Positions 54,096 through 63,200 of a stretch of 64,000 nucleotides of DNA are shown here, piece by piece. This DNA is from Intestinimonas massiliensis (ex Afouda et al. 2020). Its GTDB lineage: Bacteria; Bacillota; Clostridia; Oscillospirales; Oscillospiraceae. The first letter of the stretch is position 1; each line of letters opens with the position of its first letter. Under the pieces are notes generated by a model, which saw only the letters and a program-made list of their open reading frames with translations, was not told the DNA's origin and searched no databases. The position numbers and the translations under genes are program-made. The DNA lies in NCBI RefSeq assembly GCF_001244995.1, contig NZ_LN869529.1:1816957-1880956 (forward strand), read 5' to 3'.

Positions 54096-55292
54096 ATGAG
54101 CAATCTGCCGCAGGACCTGGTGCAGATGGGCACCAAACGAAACATCATGCGGGAAATCCGGGAATATGGACTGCTCCGCGCCCGGGAGGTCGGGGCGGAG
54201 AACGTGCTGGATTTCTCTCTGGGCAATCCCTCCGTGGCCCCTCCGGCCCAGGTGAACGACACCATCCGGGCCATCCTGGACTCGCCCGAGGGGGCCTCCA
54301 TCCACGGCTATACCACCGCCCAGGGCGATTGGTCCGTCCGGCAGGCCCTGGCGGACTCCCTGTCCCGCCGCTTCGGCGGGAGCTACGGGCCCGGCGACCT
54401 GTACCTGACGGTGGGGGCGGCGGCGGCTCTGTGCTGCTGCTTCCGGGCCCTGGCCTGCCCCGGCGACGAGTTCGTCCTCTTCGCCCCCTTCTTCACCGAA
54501 TATACCTACTTCGTCTCCGGCAACGGCGGCAAGCCGGTGGTGGTCCCCCCGGACTACGCCACCTTCCAGCCCGACCTGACCGCCTTCGAGTCCGCCGTCG
54601 GCCCCCGTACCAAGGGCGTGGTGGTCAACTCCCCCAACAACCCCTCCGGCGTGGTCTACTCCGCCGACACCCTCCGGGCCATCGCCGCCATCCTCCGGCG
54701 CAAGGCCGCCGCTTACGGCCACCCCATCTACCTCATCTCCGACGAGCCCTACCGGGAGATCGTCTTTGCCGGCTTCTCCGCCCCCTGGCTGCCCGATTTC
54801 TACGACGACACTCTGGTGTGCTATTCCTATTCCAAGTCCCTATCCCTGCCCGGTGAGCGCATCGGCTATATCCTGGTCCCCCCCGCCGCCGCGGAGCACG
54901 ACGCGCTCTATGCCGCCGTCTGCGGGGCCGGCCGGGTGCTGGGCTACGTCAACGCCCCCAGCCTGTTCCAGCGGGTGGCCGCCGCCTGCGACGGGCTCAC
55001 CGCCGACCTCACCGTCTACCAGACCAACCGGGACCTGCTCTACCACGGCCTGACCGGCATGGGCTACACCTGCATGGAGCCCGGCGGCACCTTCTACCTG
55101 CTGCTCCAGTCTCCCGAGCCCGACGCCGCCGCCTTCTGCCAGCGGGCCCGGGAGTACGACCTGCTCTTCCCCCCCACCGACGACTTCGCCTGCCCCGGCT
55201 GGTGCCGCATCGCCTTCTGCACCTCCACCAAAACGGTCCAAAGGGCCCTACCCGTCTTTGAACGGCTGGCCAAGGAATACGGACTGTCATAA
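54096..55292 (+). CDS. Class I/II PLP-dependent aminotransferase
   Basis: The 398-residue enzyme has the fold I PLP motifs: FSLGNPSVAPPAQV, VVNSPNNPSGVVYS, LISDEPYREIVF and the Schiff-base lysine in SYSKSLSLPGERIGY. It resembles aspartate/aromatic-type aminotransferases; substrate is not fixed by sequence. ATG 54096 has GGAGG upstream. Its only near neighbour in the same direction is a terminator, so it is monocistronic. Confidence 0.88.
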   Translation: MSNLPQDLVQMGTKRNIMREIREYGLLRAREVGAENVLDFSLGNPSVAPPAQVNDTIRAILDSPEGASIHGYTTAQGDWSVRQALADSLSRRFGGSYGPGDLYLTVGAAAALCCCFRALACPGDEFVLFAPFFTEYTYFVSGNGGKPVVVPPDYATFQPDLTAFESAVGPRTKGVVVNSPNNPSGVVYSADTLRAIAAILRRKAAAYGHPIYLISDEPYREIVFAGFSAPWLPDFYDDTLVCYSYSKSLSLPGERIGYILVPPAAAEHDALYAAVCGAGRVLGYVNAPSLFQRVAAACDGLTADLTVYQTNRDLLYHGLTGMGYTCMEPGGTFYLLLQSPEPDAAAFCQRAREYDLLFPPTDDFACPGWCRIAFCTSTKTVQRALPVFERLAKEYGLS

Positions 55293-55301
55293 AATAAGAA
55301 A

Positions 55302-55335
55302 AACAGAGCCGGACAGCAAGCTGTCCGGCTCTGTT
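55302..55335. terminator. Bidirectional terminator
   Basis: AACAGAGCCGGACAG and its complement around a short loop, between the aminotransferase and the convergent ECF gene. Confidence 0.85.
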
Positions 55336-55343
55336 CCTCCGTC

Positions 55344-55916
55344 TCAGGCGGTTTTCAGGCTCAGTCCGCTGCGGCGCAGCGCCGCCCGCAGGGCGATGCA
55401 CAGGGGCGGGGCGGCGATGATGGCCACCGCGGCGTTGAAGATGGAGGCGGGGAACTTCAGAGGCAGGGCGGCCAGGGCCACCATGGGCTGGAGCCCCTCC
55501 ACCAGGACGCCGTCGTAGGCCACGCTCTTGAAGAAGTAGAGGATGTAGTAGGCCACGCAACCCAGCACGGCCCCCAGCAGGCATCTGGGGTAGGCCAGCT
55601 TCTCGTCGTTGACATACCGGGCCACCACCAGGCCCGCCACCGTACCCATCAGACCCTTGGTGAGAAGGGTGATCCAGCACTCGGCGGCGTAGAGGGGGTT
55701 GGTTAGGTCATAGAGGGCGGAGCCCAGGCCGGAGGCCAAGCCGCCGATGGGGCCCAGCAGCAGGCCCGACAGGCAGCAGACGATGTTGGCCAGGGTGAAG
55801 GAGGTCCGGCCTCCGATGGCGATGGGCATGATGATGCGGGCATAGTTGCTGGCAAAGACCAACGCGGTCATCATCCCCAGGAAGGCCAGCTTCCGGGTGG
55901 TAAAACGCTGTTTCAT
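55344..55916 (-). CDS. ECF transporter S-component
   Basis: The 190-residue membrane protein has six helices and begins MKQRFTTRKLAFLGMMTALVFASNYARI, a typical ECF vitamin-binding start. Further, FTLANIVCCLSGLLLGPIGGLASGLGSALYDL fits the family substrate-binding layout. S-components bind one vitamin or precursor and dock on a shared EcfAA'T module, not present here. The vitamin is unknown. ATG 55914-55916 is the start, after AGGGAG; a longer reading has no SD. Confidence 0.82.
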   Translation of the reverse strand: MKQRFTTRKLAFLGMMTALVFASNYARIIMPIAIGGRTSFTLANIVCCLSGLLLGPIGGLASGLGSALYDLTNPLYAAECWITLLTKGLMGTVAGLVVARYVNDEKLAYPRCLLGAVLGCVAYYILYFFKSVAYDGVLVEGLQPMVALAALPLKFPASIFNAAVAIIAAPPLCIALRAALRRSGLSLKTA

Positions 55917-56002
55917 AATGCACACTCCCTTGATCGTTTGGTTGCGTTTCTCTCTGCATGTTCCGTGGAAAGAAACCCGGTTGGGTTTCTTCATCGGACC
56001 TC

Positions 56003-56030
56003 ATTATAGCAGAAACTGACTATAGTTCAA
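56003..56030 (-). promoter_or_regulatory. Promoter of the ECF S-component gene
   Basis: TTGAAC (56030-56025), 16 bp and TATAAT (56008-56003). The 80-nt leader contains hairpin AAGAAACCC/GGGTTTCTT at 55970-55992 with no T-run; no riboswitch class was recognised. Confidence 0.7.
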
Positions 56031-56145
56031 ATGCCAGATTCAGAAAATTTGATAAGGTCAGTTTGGGCCATAGTGGACAGGACCGGCGGGGTGTGCTACA
56101 ATAAAAACAATATGAATCGCTGACCGGGAGGGGGCGCGGAGAGCA

Positions 56146-56523
56146 ATGGAACTGCAAAGGCTGAAAAAGATCGTGACGGCGGCGCTGATCACCTGGTCCT
56201 TTCTGGCCGTAGGCCTGTCAGCGGCTTGGTCTCTGGGGACTCCGGCGGTCCAAACCCTCCGCATCCCCGTCGAGAGCCTCTATTTGGAAGTGGGGGACAC
56301 GGTGCATCTCCCGGTGGAGGGGACCACCGTCGACGGCAGTCCCGCCTCCGCCAAGGCTCTGGAGCAGCTAGAGCTGTGCTGGCATGCCGACTTCGACGAC
56401 GGCGTCGCCGTGATTCACGCCACCGGGGCGCTGCACGCCTGCCGCCCCGGCCTGGGGAATGTGTGGGTGGAGAGCCGGGACGGGAGGCTCTCCGCCCGGC
56501 CCATTACGGTATACATTCAATAA
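56146..56523 (+). CDS. Small exported protein with Ig-like (BIG2-like) region
   Basis: A 125-residue protein: one N-terminal hydrophobic helix (about 12-28, KKIVTAALITWSFLAVGLSAAWSL) as signal or anchor, then a beta-rich domain (VQTLRIPVESLYLEVGDTVHLP and later GVAVIHATGAL, VWVESRDGR). The pattern resembles bacterial Ig-like domains of group 2. SD GGGAGGGGG lies rather far from ATG 56146. A promoter TGGACA-17-TACAAT precedes it. Function unknown. Confidence 0.6.
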   Translation: MELQRLKKIVTAALITWSFLAVGLSAAWSLGTPAVQTLRIPVESLYLEVGDTVHLPVEGTTVDGSPASAKALEQLELCWHADFDDGVAVIHATGALHACRPGLGNVWVESRDGRLSARPITVYIQ

Positions 56524-56529
56524 AAAGAG

Positions 56530-56808
56530 ACGGGGGAGGGCCGATGGCCCTCCCCCGTTTCAGGCTGTCGAAAAAACCTCCTGGAGAAGAGCCTCGCAGA
56601 GTTCCGTCGTCCGCAGACGGCGGAAGGAAAGGAAGCTCCGTCATTTTCGGCGACATGCGCGTCGGAAATGACACCTCTCATGACGGACAGGGCGACTTTT
56701 CTGCAAGAATCGAGTCCTGTCCGTCATGCATCTCTCTGTCGAAAAAGGCCAAAGGCCTTTTTCGACAAGCTGAGACGGGGGAGGGCCGATGGTCCTCCCC
56801 CGTTTTTT
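56530..56808. repeat. Block of nested hairpins, first and last copies nearly identical
   Basis: Stem ACGGGGGAGGGCC-GAT-GGCCCTCCCCCGT at 56530-56558 recurs at 56775-56803 with one base changed. Between them lie GTCATTTTCGGCGAC/GTCGGAAATGAC (56640-56672), a 13-bp stem CATGACGGACAGG/CCTGTCCGTCATG (56679-56728) and TGTCGAAAAAGGCC/GGCCTTTTTCGACA (56737-56766). The element resembles REP/BIME-like intergenic repeats. It lies between the exported-protein gene and the uraA stop. Confidence 0.7.
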
Positions 56809-56816
56809 GTATCCGC

Positions 56817-58202
56817 TCAGTACCGGCCCATGTCGGCGGAACGGCCCTCCGTAACATCGGTCCCGAACTCGTAGTCCTTTCCAGGGAGGACGGCGTTGAG
56901 GGCGATGCCCGCAATGGCGGCGATGGCCAGCGCGGTCAGAGTGATGTGGGCCTCGCCCACCGCAAAGGTAATGCCGCCGGAGAAGCCCAGACCGCATACC
57001 AGGATGACGGCAGCGATGATCAGGTTGCGGGAGTTGGTAAAGTCCACCCGGTTCTCCACCACATTGCGCACGCCGATGGCGGAGATCATGCCGTACAGGA
57101 TGAAGGACACGCCGCCGATGATGGCGGTGGGGATGGAGTTGACCAGGGCGGCAAAGGCGGGGGAGAAGGACAGCACCACGGCATAGAGCGCCGCCAGCCG
57201 GACCACCTTGGGGTCGTAGACCCGGGAGAGGACCAGCACGCCGGTGTTCTCGCCGTAGGTGGTGTTGGCCGGGCCGCCGAACAGGCCGGCCAGGGAGGTG
57301 GCGATGCCGTCGCCGATGAGGGTGCGGTGGAGGCCGGGATTCTCGATGAAATTTTCGCCCACGGTGGCGGAGATGGCGGACATGTCCCCGATATGCTCCA
57401 TCATGGCGGCGATGGCGATGGGGGCCATGACCAGGATGGCGGTCAGGTCAAATTTGGCCACGCTGCCGCTGAATTCGGTGACAAAGGGCTGGAAGCCCAG
57501 GAGCTGGGCCTTGGTCACGGCGGAGAAGTCCATGAGGGGGACCAGCTCGCCGGCGGCGTTGACGGCGGTGGCGCCCATGGCGTTGGCGGCGAGGGCCACC
57601 AGGTAGGGGATCACCACGCCCAGCAGGATGGGGATGATCTTGATCATGCCCCTGCCCCAGATGTTGGCGACCACGATGACGGCGATGGACAGAATGGCCA
57701 GCCACCAGCAGGAGGAGGCGTTGGTGACGGCAGAGGGGGCCAGGGACAGGCCGATGAGGATGATCATGGGCCCGGTGACCACCGGCGGCAGGAAGCGCAT
57801 GACCTTTTTGACGCCCACAGCCTTGATGACGGCGGCCAGCACCACATACAGCAGGCCGGCCACCACGATACCGCCGCAGGCATACTGGAGCTTCTCGCCC
57901 GCCTCCATAGCGGCGTACCGCCCGGCGTCCAGCTTGGCCATGGCCTGGAAGCCGCCCAGGTAGGCAAAGGAGGACCCCAGGAAAGCGGGGACCTTCAGCT
58001 TGGTACAGACATGGAAGAACAAGGTGCCGATCCCGGCGAAAAACAGGGTGGTCTGGATGGACAGAGGCAGGCCGTAGCTCTGGACCAGGATGGGGACCAG
58101 CACGGTGGCGCCGAACATGGCGAACATGTGCTGCAGGCCCAGGATCAGCATCTTGGGCAGGCCGAGCTGCCGGGCGTCGCGGATGGGTTCATTGGTGTTC
58201 AT
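56817..58202 (-). CDS. uraA: Uracil:proton symporter
   Basis: The 461-residue NCS2 permease has 14 helical segments. Typical parts: LGLQHMFAMFGATVLVPIL at the N-terminus, SFAYLGGFQAMAK, MEHIGDMSAISATVGENFIE and GGPANTTYGENTGVLVLSRV, which carry the substrate-site glutamate residues of UraA/XanQ. The UraA-like GDM/NTTYGENTG set favours uracil over xanthine. ATG 58200-58202 with AAGGAGA is the start; extra codons upstream lack an SD. A leader-peptide attenuator lies in front. Confidence 0.9.
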   Translation of the reverse strand: MNTNEPIRDARQLGLPKMLILGLQHMFAMFGATVLVPILVQSYGLPLSIQTTLFFAGIGTLFFHVCTKLKVPAFLGSSFAYLGGFQAMAKLDAGRYAAMEAGEKLQYACGGIVVAGLLYVVLAAVIKAVGVKKVMRFLPPVVTGPMIILIGLSLAPSAVTNASSCWWLAILSIAVIVVANIWGRGMIKIIPILLGVVIPYLVALAANAMGATAVNAAGELVPLMDFSAVTKAQLLGFQPFVTEFSGSVAKFDLTAILVMAPIAIAAMMEHIGDMSAISATVGENFIENPGLHRTLIGDGIATSLAGLFGGPANTTYGENTGVLVLSRVYDPKVVRLAALYAVVLSFSPAFAALVNSIPTAIIGGVSFILYGMISAIGVRNVVENRVDFTNSRNLIIAAVILVCGLGFSGGITFAVGEAHITLTALAIAAIAGIALNAVLPGKDYEFGTDVTEGRSADMGRY

Positions 58203-58258
58203 GTCGTCTCTCCTTCTCTCTTCTCTCTTGCGTCTGGCCCGCATTTGGGCAAAAAAAA

Positions 58259-58279
58259 GACAATCACCACGTGATTGTC
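58259..58279 (-). terminator. Attenuator terminator in the uraA leader
   Basis: On the minus strand GACAATCAC-GTG-GTGATTGTC is followed by eight T. It lies 57 bases before the uraA start and begins inside the stop codon of the leader peptide. Confidence 0.8.
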
Positions 58280-58355
58280 AACAAAAACAAGGAGAAAGGG
58301 AGGAATCCGCCTCCCGCAGCAGTCGGTCGTTCGTCAGCAGCCCGAACACAAGCAT
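58278..58355 (-). CDS. uraA leader peptide (25 codons)
   Basis: ATG 58353-58355, with AAGGAG/GGGGAAGG directly upstream, opens a 25-residue frame MLVFGLLTNDRLLREADSSL followed by SPCFC. Its last codons run through a U-rich stretch, and its UGA overlaps the first bases of the terminator stem. This is the arrangement of the E. coli pyrL/pyrBI attenuator. No similarity to a stable protein is seen; it is probably translated for regulation only. Confidence 0.6.
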   Translation of the reverse strand: MLVFGLLTNDRLLREADSSLSPCFC

Positions 58356-58380
58356 CCTCTCCTTCCCCACATTTCGTTTT

Positions 58381-58409
58381 ATGATACCAGAACCCACAGC
58401 CCAATGCAA
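58381..58409 (-). promoter_or_regulatory. Promoter of the uraA leader transcript
   Basis: TTGCAT (58409-58404), 17-bp spacer and TATCAT (58386-58381). It places the start about 20 nt before the leader-peptide ATG. Confidence 0.72.
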
Positions 58410-58592
58410 GAGGGAATTTTTCTTTTTTGTGCTTTTGGCTCCGGGCCCTCCAGGCCGCACAAAAGGGGCCGTCCCCAGTTCCCTCCGGCTTGGCGGTTGT
58501 GTTGATTGACTTTTTTTCCGAGACTGGGTAGACTATAGGTAATTTTTATTCATTTTTATCCACTCTGTTTTGCAGGAAAGGACGGATCTGCC

Positions 58593-59852
58593 TTGAAACA
58601 GCCCTTTGTCACTCCGGATCAGCTCCGGGCCATCACCGCCCGCTACCCCACCCCCTTCCACCTCTACGACGAGAAGGGCATCCGGGAAACCGCCCGGAAG
58701 CTGCAGGCGGCCTTTGCCTGGACCCCCGGCTTCCGGGAGTATTTTGCCGTCAAGGCCCCCCCCCCCCCCGCCATTTTGAAGCTCCTCCGGGAGGAGGGCT
58801 GCGGCGTCGACTGCTCCTCCCTCACCGAGCTGATGCTCTCCGACCGCTGCGGGTTCACCGGCGGGGAGATCATGTTCTCCTCCAACGAGACTCCGGCGGA
58901 GGAGTTCCAACTGGCCGCCAAGCTGGGGGCCACCATCAACCTGGACGACTTCACTCTCATCGACGGCCTCCAGGACGCCATCGGCTATATCCCCGAAACC
59001 ATCTCCTGCCGGTTCAACCCCGGCGGCGTATTCCAGTTGGGCGCCTCCAAGGAGGGCTTCCAGGTTATGGACACCCCCGGCGACTCCAAGTACGGCTTCA
59101 CCCGGGAGCAGCTCTTCGAAGGCTTCCGGAAGCTGAAGGCCATGGGGGCCAAGCGCTTCGGCATCCACGCCTTTTTGGCCTCCAACACCCTGTCCAACGA
59201 CTACTACCCCGCCCTGGCGGGCATTCTCTTTCAGCTCGCCGTGGACCTGGAGCGGGAGACCGGAGCCGACGTGGCTTTCATCAACCTGTCCGGCGGCGTA
59301 GGCATTCCCTACCGCCCCGACCAGCCGGAAAACGACATCATGGCCATCGGCGCGGGGGTGCGGGACCAGTACGAGTCCATCCTGGTCCCCGCCGGGATGG
59401 GAGACGTGGCCATTTTCACCGAGCTGGGCCGCTATCTGCTGGGCCCCAACGGCTGTCTGGTCACCACCGCCATCCGCGAAAAGCACACCTATAAGGAGTA
59501 TATCGGCGTGGACGCCTGCGCCGCCAACCTGATGCGCCCAGCCATGTACGGCGCCTATCACCACATCACCGTCATGGGCAAGGAGGACGCCCCCTGCGAC
59601 CACAAGTACGACGTGGTGGGCTCCCTGTGCGAGAACAACGACAAATTTGCCATTGACCGGCTGCTGCCCCGGATCGACCGGGGGGACCTGCTGGTCCTCC
59701 ACGACACCGGCGCCCATGGCTTCTCCATGGGCTACAACTACAACGGCAAGCTGCGCTCCGCTGAGCTGCTCCTCCAGGCGGACGGCGGCGTCCGGCTCAT
59801 CCGCCGGGCCGAGACCCCGGAGGATTACTTTGCCACCATGGTCTTTGACTGA
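58593..59852 (+). CDS. lysA: Diaminopimelate decarboxylase (fold III)
   Basis: The 419-residue enzyme makes lysine from meso-diaminopimelate. Residues YFAVKA (K54) hold the PLP lysine, followed here by four prolines from a poly-C tract where family members have KANPNPA or similar. Further motifs: GCGVDCSSLTELML, SCRFNPGG, GIHAFLASNTL, and HDTGAHGFSMGYNYNGKLR at the C-terminus. The start is TTG 58593 after AAAGGA. A related arginine-type decarboxylase is less likely because of GAHGFSMGYNYN. Monocistronic with its own terminator. Confidence 0.86.
   Translation: MKQPFVTPDQLRAITARYPTPFHLYDEKGIRETARKLQAAFAWTPGFREYFAVKAPPPPAILKLLREEGCGVDCSSLTELMLSDRCGFTGGEIMFSSNETPAEEFQLAAKLGATINLDDFTLIDGLQDAIGYIPETISCRFNPGGVFQLGASKEGFQVMDTPGDSKYGFTREQLFEGFRKLKAMGAKRFGIHAFLASNTLSNDYYPALAGILFQLAVDLERETGADVAFINLSGGVGIPYRPDQPENDIMAIGAGVRDQYESILVPAGMGDVAIFTELGRYLLGPNGCLVTTAIREKHTYKEYIGVDACAANLMRPAMYGAYHHITVMGKEDAPCDHKYDVVGSLCENNDKFAIDRLLPRIDRGDLLVLHDTGAHGFSMGYNYNGKLRSAELLLQADGGVRLIRRAETPEDYFATMVFD
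58756..58769 (+). repeat. 14-C homopolymer tract inside lysA
   Basis: Fourteen consecutive C encode Pro-Pro-Pro-Pro right after the PLP-lysine motif. A gain or loss of one C would frameshift the gene near codon 56. Confidence 0.9.
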
Positions 59853-59932
59853 CCGCCGCAGGCCCTCCGGCTGCGCTGCTCCGGAGCCCTCTTCCCCCGA
59901 AGGGCAGCGCCGCCCGCCGCCATAAGAAATGA

Positions 59933-59965
59933 AGCCTCCTTTCAAAAGAAAGGAGGCTCTTTCCT
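59933..59965 (+). terminator. Terminator of lysA
   Basis: AGCCTCCTTTC/GAAAGGAGGCT followed by CTTTCCTTTCTT. Confidence 0.85.
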
Positions 59966-60053
59966 TTCTTGTGCGTTTCCTCCATACCGCCCGGCCGCCC
60001 GGGCGGAAAACCATGTGCTTTGTGACAAGAATTGCAATTTCATCTAAATTCGA

Positions 60054-60082
60054 TTGCAAAACCTTGCCCGACCGCATATAAT
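60054..60082 (+). promoter_or_regulatory. Promoter of pyruvate carboxylase
   Basis: TTGCAA (60054-60059), 17-bp spacer and TATAAT (60077-60082), giving a leader of roughly 120 nt with a GC-rich patch (60110-60150). No BirA operator or known riboswitch was seen. Confidence 0.75.
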
Positions 60083-60209
60083 AAAATTATCAAATTAAAA
60101 TTGGGATAAGGCGCCAGCAGGGGCCGCCAGGCTGTGGGGCGGGCGGTTTTGTCCGTTCCCTTTTGTTGGTAACGTGTCTGGCTTTTGAATGAAAGGAAGG
60201 ATGCAGAAA

Positions 60210-63200
60210 GTGTCAGAATGCAATTTCAAGAAGGTCTTGGTTGCAAACCGCGGCGAGATCGCCATCCGGGTGTTCCGGGCCTGCTACGACCTGGGGCTCC
60301 ACACGGTGGCCATGTACTCCAACGAGGACACCTACGCCCTGTTCCGCACCAAGGCGGACGAAGCCTATCTGATCGGTGAGAACAAGTCTCCCCTGGGGGC
60401 CTATCTGGACATCCCCGCCATCCTCGACCTGGCCAGGCGCCGGGGCGTGGACGCCATCCACCCCGGGTACGGCTTCCTGTCCGAGAACGCTGACTTTGCC
60501 CGGGCCTGCGAGGCGGCGGGGATCAACTTTGTCGGCCCCCCCTCCCACATCCTGGCCCAGATGGGCGACAAGCTGGCCGCCAAGGCCACGGCCATCGCCT
60601 GCAATGTGCCCACCATCCCCGGCTCTACCGAGCCCCTGAAGGACGCCGACGACGCGGTGGCCCGGGCAGTGAGCTATGGCTTCCCCATCATCCTCAAGGC
60701 TGCCGCCGGCGGCGGCGGGCGCGGCATGCGCCGCTGCGACAACGAGGAGGAGGTCCGCCTCCAGTTCCAGCTCGTCAAGAATGAGGCCAAAAAGGCCTTC
60801 GGCAACGAGGACATCTTCATCGAGAAGTTCCTGGTGGAGCCCAAGCACATCGAGGTCCAGATCCTGGCCGACCAGCACGGCAACGTCTATCACCTGGGGG
60901 AGCGGGACTGCTCCCTCCAGCGCCGCTACCAGAAGGTGGTGGAGTTCGCCCCCGCCTGGAGCGTCCCCAAGGATACCATTGAACGGCTGCGGGCCGACGC
61001 GGTGAAGATCGCCCGCCACGTGGGCTACATCAACGCCGGCACCGTGGAGTTTCTGGTGGACCGGAACGGCAGCCACTACTTCATTGAGATGAACCCCCGG
61101 ATTCAGGTGGAGCACACCGTCACCGAGATGGTCACCGGCATCGACCTGGTCCGGGCCCAGATCCTCATCGCCGAGGGCCTGCCCATGTCCGACCCCCGCA
61201 TCGGCCTGACCTGCCAGGAGGACCTGCACATCAACGGCTACGCCATCCAGTGCCGGGTGACCACCGAGGACCCGCGGAATAACTTCGCTCCCGACACCGG
61301 CAAGATCACCGCCTACCGCTCCGGCGGCGGCTTCGGCGTGCGGCTGGACGGCGGCAACGCCTATGCCGGCGCGGTCGTCTCCCCCTACTATGACTCGCTG
61401 CTGGTTAAAGTCACCGCCTGGGACAACACCTTTCAGGGGGCCTGCCGCCGGGCAACCCGCGCCATCAGCGAGGAGCACGTCCGGGGCGTCAAGACCAACA
61501 TTCCCTTTGTCACCAACATCCTCACCCACCCCACCTTTCACGCCGGCAAGTGCCACACCAAGTTCATCGACGACACGCCGGAGCTCTTCGACATCGACAC
61601 CGGCCGGGACCGCGCCACCAAGGTCCTGAAATACATCGCGGAGATCCAGGTCCAGAACCCCTCCGCCGAGCGCAGGCAGCTGGACGTCCCCCGGTTCCCG
61701 CCCTATGAGAACACCCCGCCCAAGTGCACGGGCCTCAAGCAGGTGCTGGACCAGGGCGGCCCCGAGGCCGTCAAGCAGTGGGTGCTGGACCAGAAGAAGC
61801 TGCTGGTCACCGACACCACCATGCGCGACGCCCACCAGTCGCTGCTGTCCACCCGGATGCGTACCCGGGACCTGGTGAAGGGGGCCGAGGGCACCGCCGA
61901 GATTCTCAACGACTGCTTCTCCCTGGAAATGTGGGGCGGCGCCACCTTCGACGTGGCCTACCGCTTCCTCCACGAGTCTCCCTGGGAACGGCTGGACCTG
62001 CTGCGGGCCAAGATCCCCAACATCCCCTTCCAGATGCTCCTGCGGGGCGCCAACGCCGTGGGCTACACCAACTACCCCGACAACCTGATCCGGGAATTTG
62101 TCAAGGAGTCCGCCGTCTCCGGCATCGACGTGTTCCGGGTCTTTGACTCGCTGAACTGGCTTCCCGGCATGGAGGTTGCCATGGACGAGGTCCTCAAGCA
62201 GAACAAGCTGCTGGAGGCCACCATCTGCTATACCGGCGACGTGCTGGACCCCAAGCGGGACAAATACACCCTGGACTACTACGTCCGGATGGCCAAGGAG
62301 CTGGAGAAGCGGGGGGCCCATCTGCTGTGCATCAAGGACATGTCCGGTCTGCTGAAGCCATACGCCGCCAAAAAGCTGGTGACGGCCCTCAAGCAGGAGG
62401 TGGGCCTGCCCATCCACCTGCACACCCACGACACCTCCGGCAACCAGGTGGCCGCCCTGCTGATGGCCGCCGAGGCCGGGGTGGACATCGTGGACGCCGC
62501 CATCGACTCCATGGCCTCCATGACCAGCCAGCCCTCTCTCAACGCCGTGGTCACCGCCCTGAAGGGTCAGGACCGCGACACCGGCCTGGACCCCGACAAG
62601 CTGCAAAAGCTGTCCGACTACTGGGCCGACGTGCGCCTGCGCTACGCCGCCTTTGAGGCGGGCATCAAGAACCCCTCCACCGACATCTACCGCTATGAGA
62701 TGCCTGGCGGCCAGTACACCAACCTGAAAAGCCAGGTGGAGAGCCTGGGCCTGGGCCACCAGTTTGAGGACGTCAAGGAGATGTACAAGGCGGTCAACGA
62801 CATGCTGGGGGACATCGTCAAGGTGACGCCGTCCTCCAAGATGGTGGGCGACCTGGCCATCTTCATGGTGCAGAACGGCCTGACCCCGGACAACATCGTG
62901 GAAAAGGGCGCCGCCCTCACCTTCCCCGACTCGGTGGTAAGCTACTTCAAGGGCATGATGGGCCAGCCCGCCTGGGGCTTCCCCGAGGACCTGCAGAAGG
63001 TGGTTCTCAAGGGCGAGGCGCCCATCACCTGCCGCCCGGGCGAGCTGCTGCCCCCGGTGGACTTCGAGGCCGTGGAGAAGAAGATGCGCGCCTTCATGGG
63101 CGACGACCGGATCAACCGCCGGGCCATGGTGTCCTACTGCCTGTACCCCAAGGTGTACGAGGAATACCGCAAGCACCGCAAGGAGTACGGCTACATCATG

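Noticed and set aside
56530-56808. CRISPR array
   Set aside because: Only two of the stems are alike, there are no regular spacers and no cas genes.
60083-60209. BirA operator or riboswitch before pyruvate carboxylase
   Set aside because: No TTGTAAC dyad and no known riboswitch consensus is seen in the 120-nt leader.
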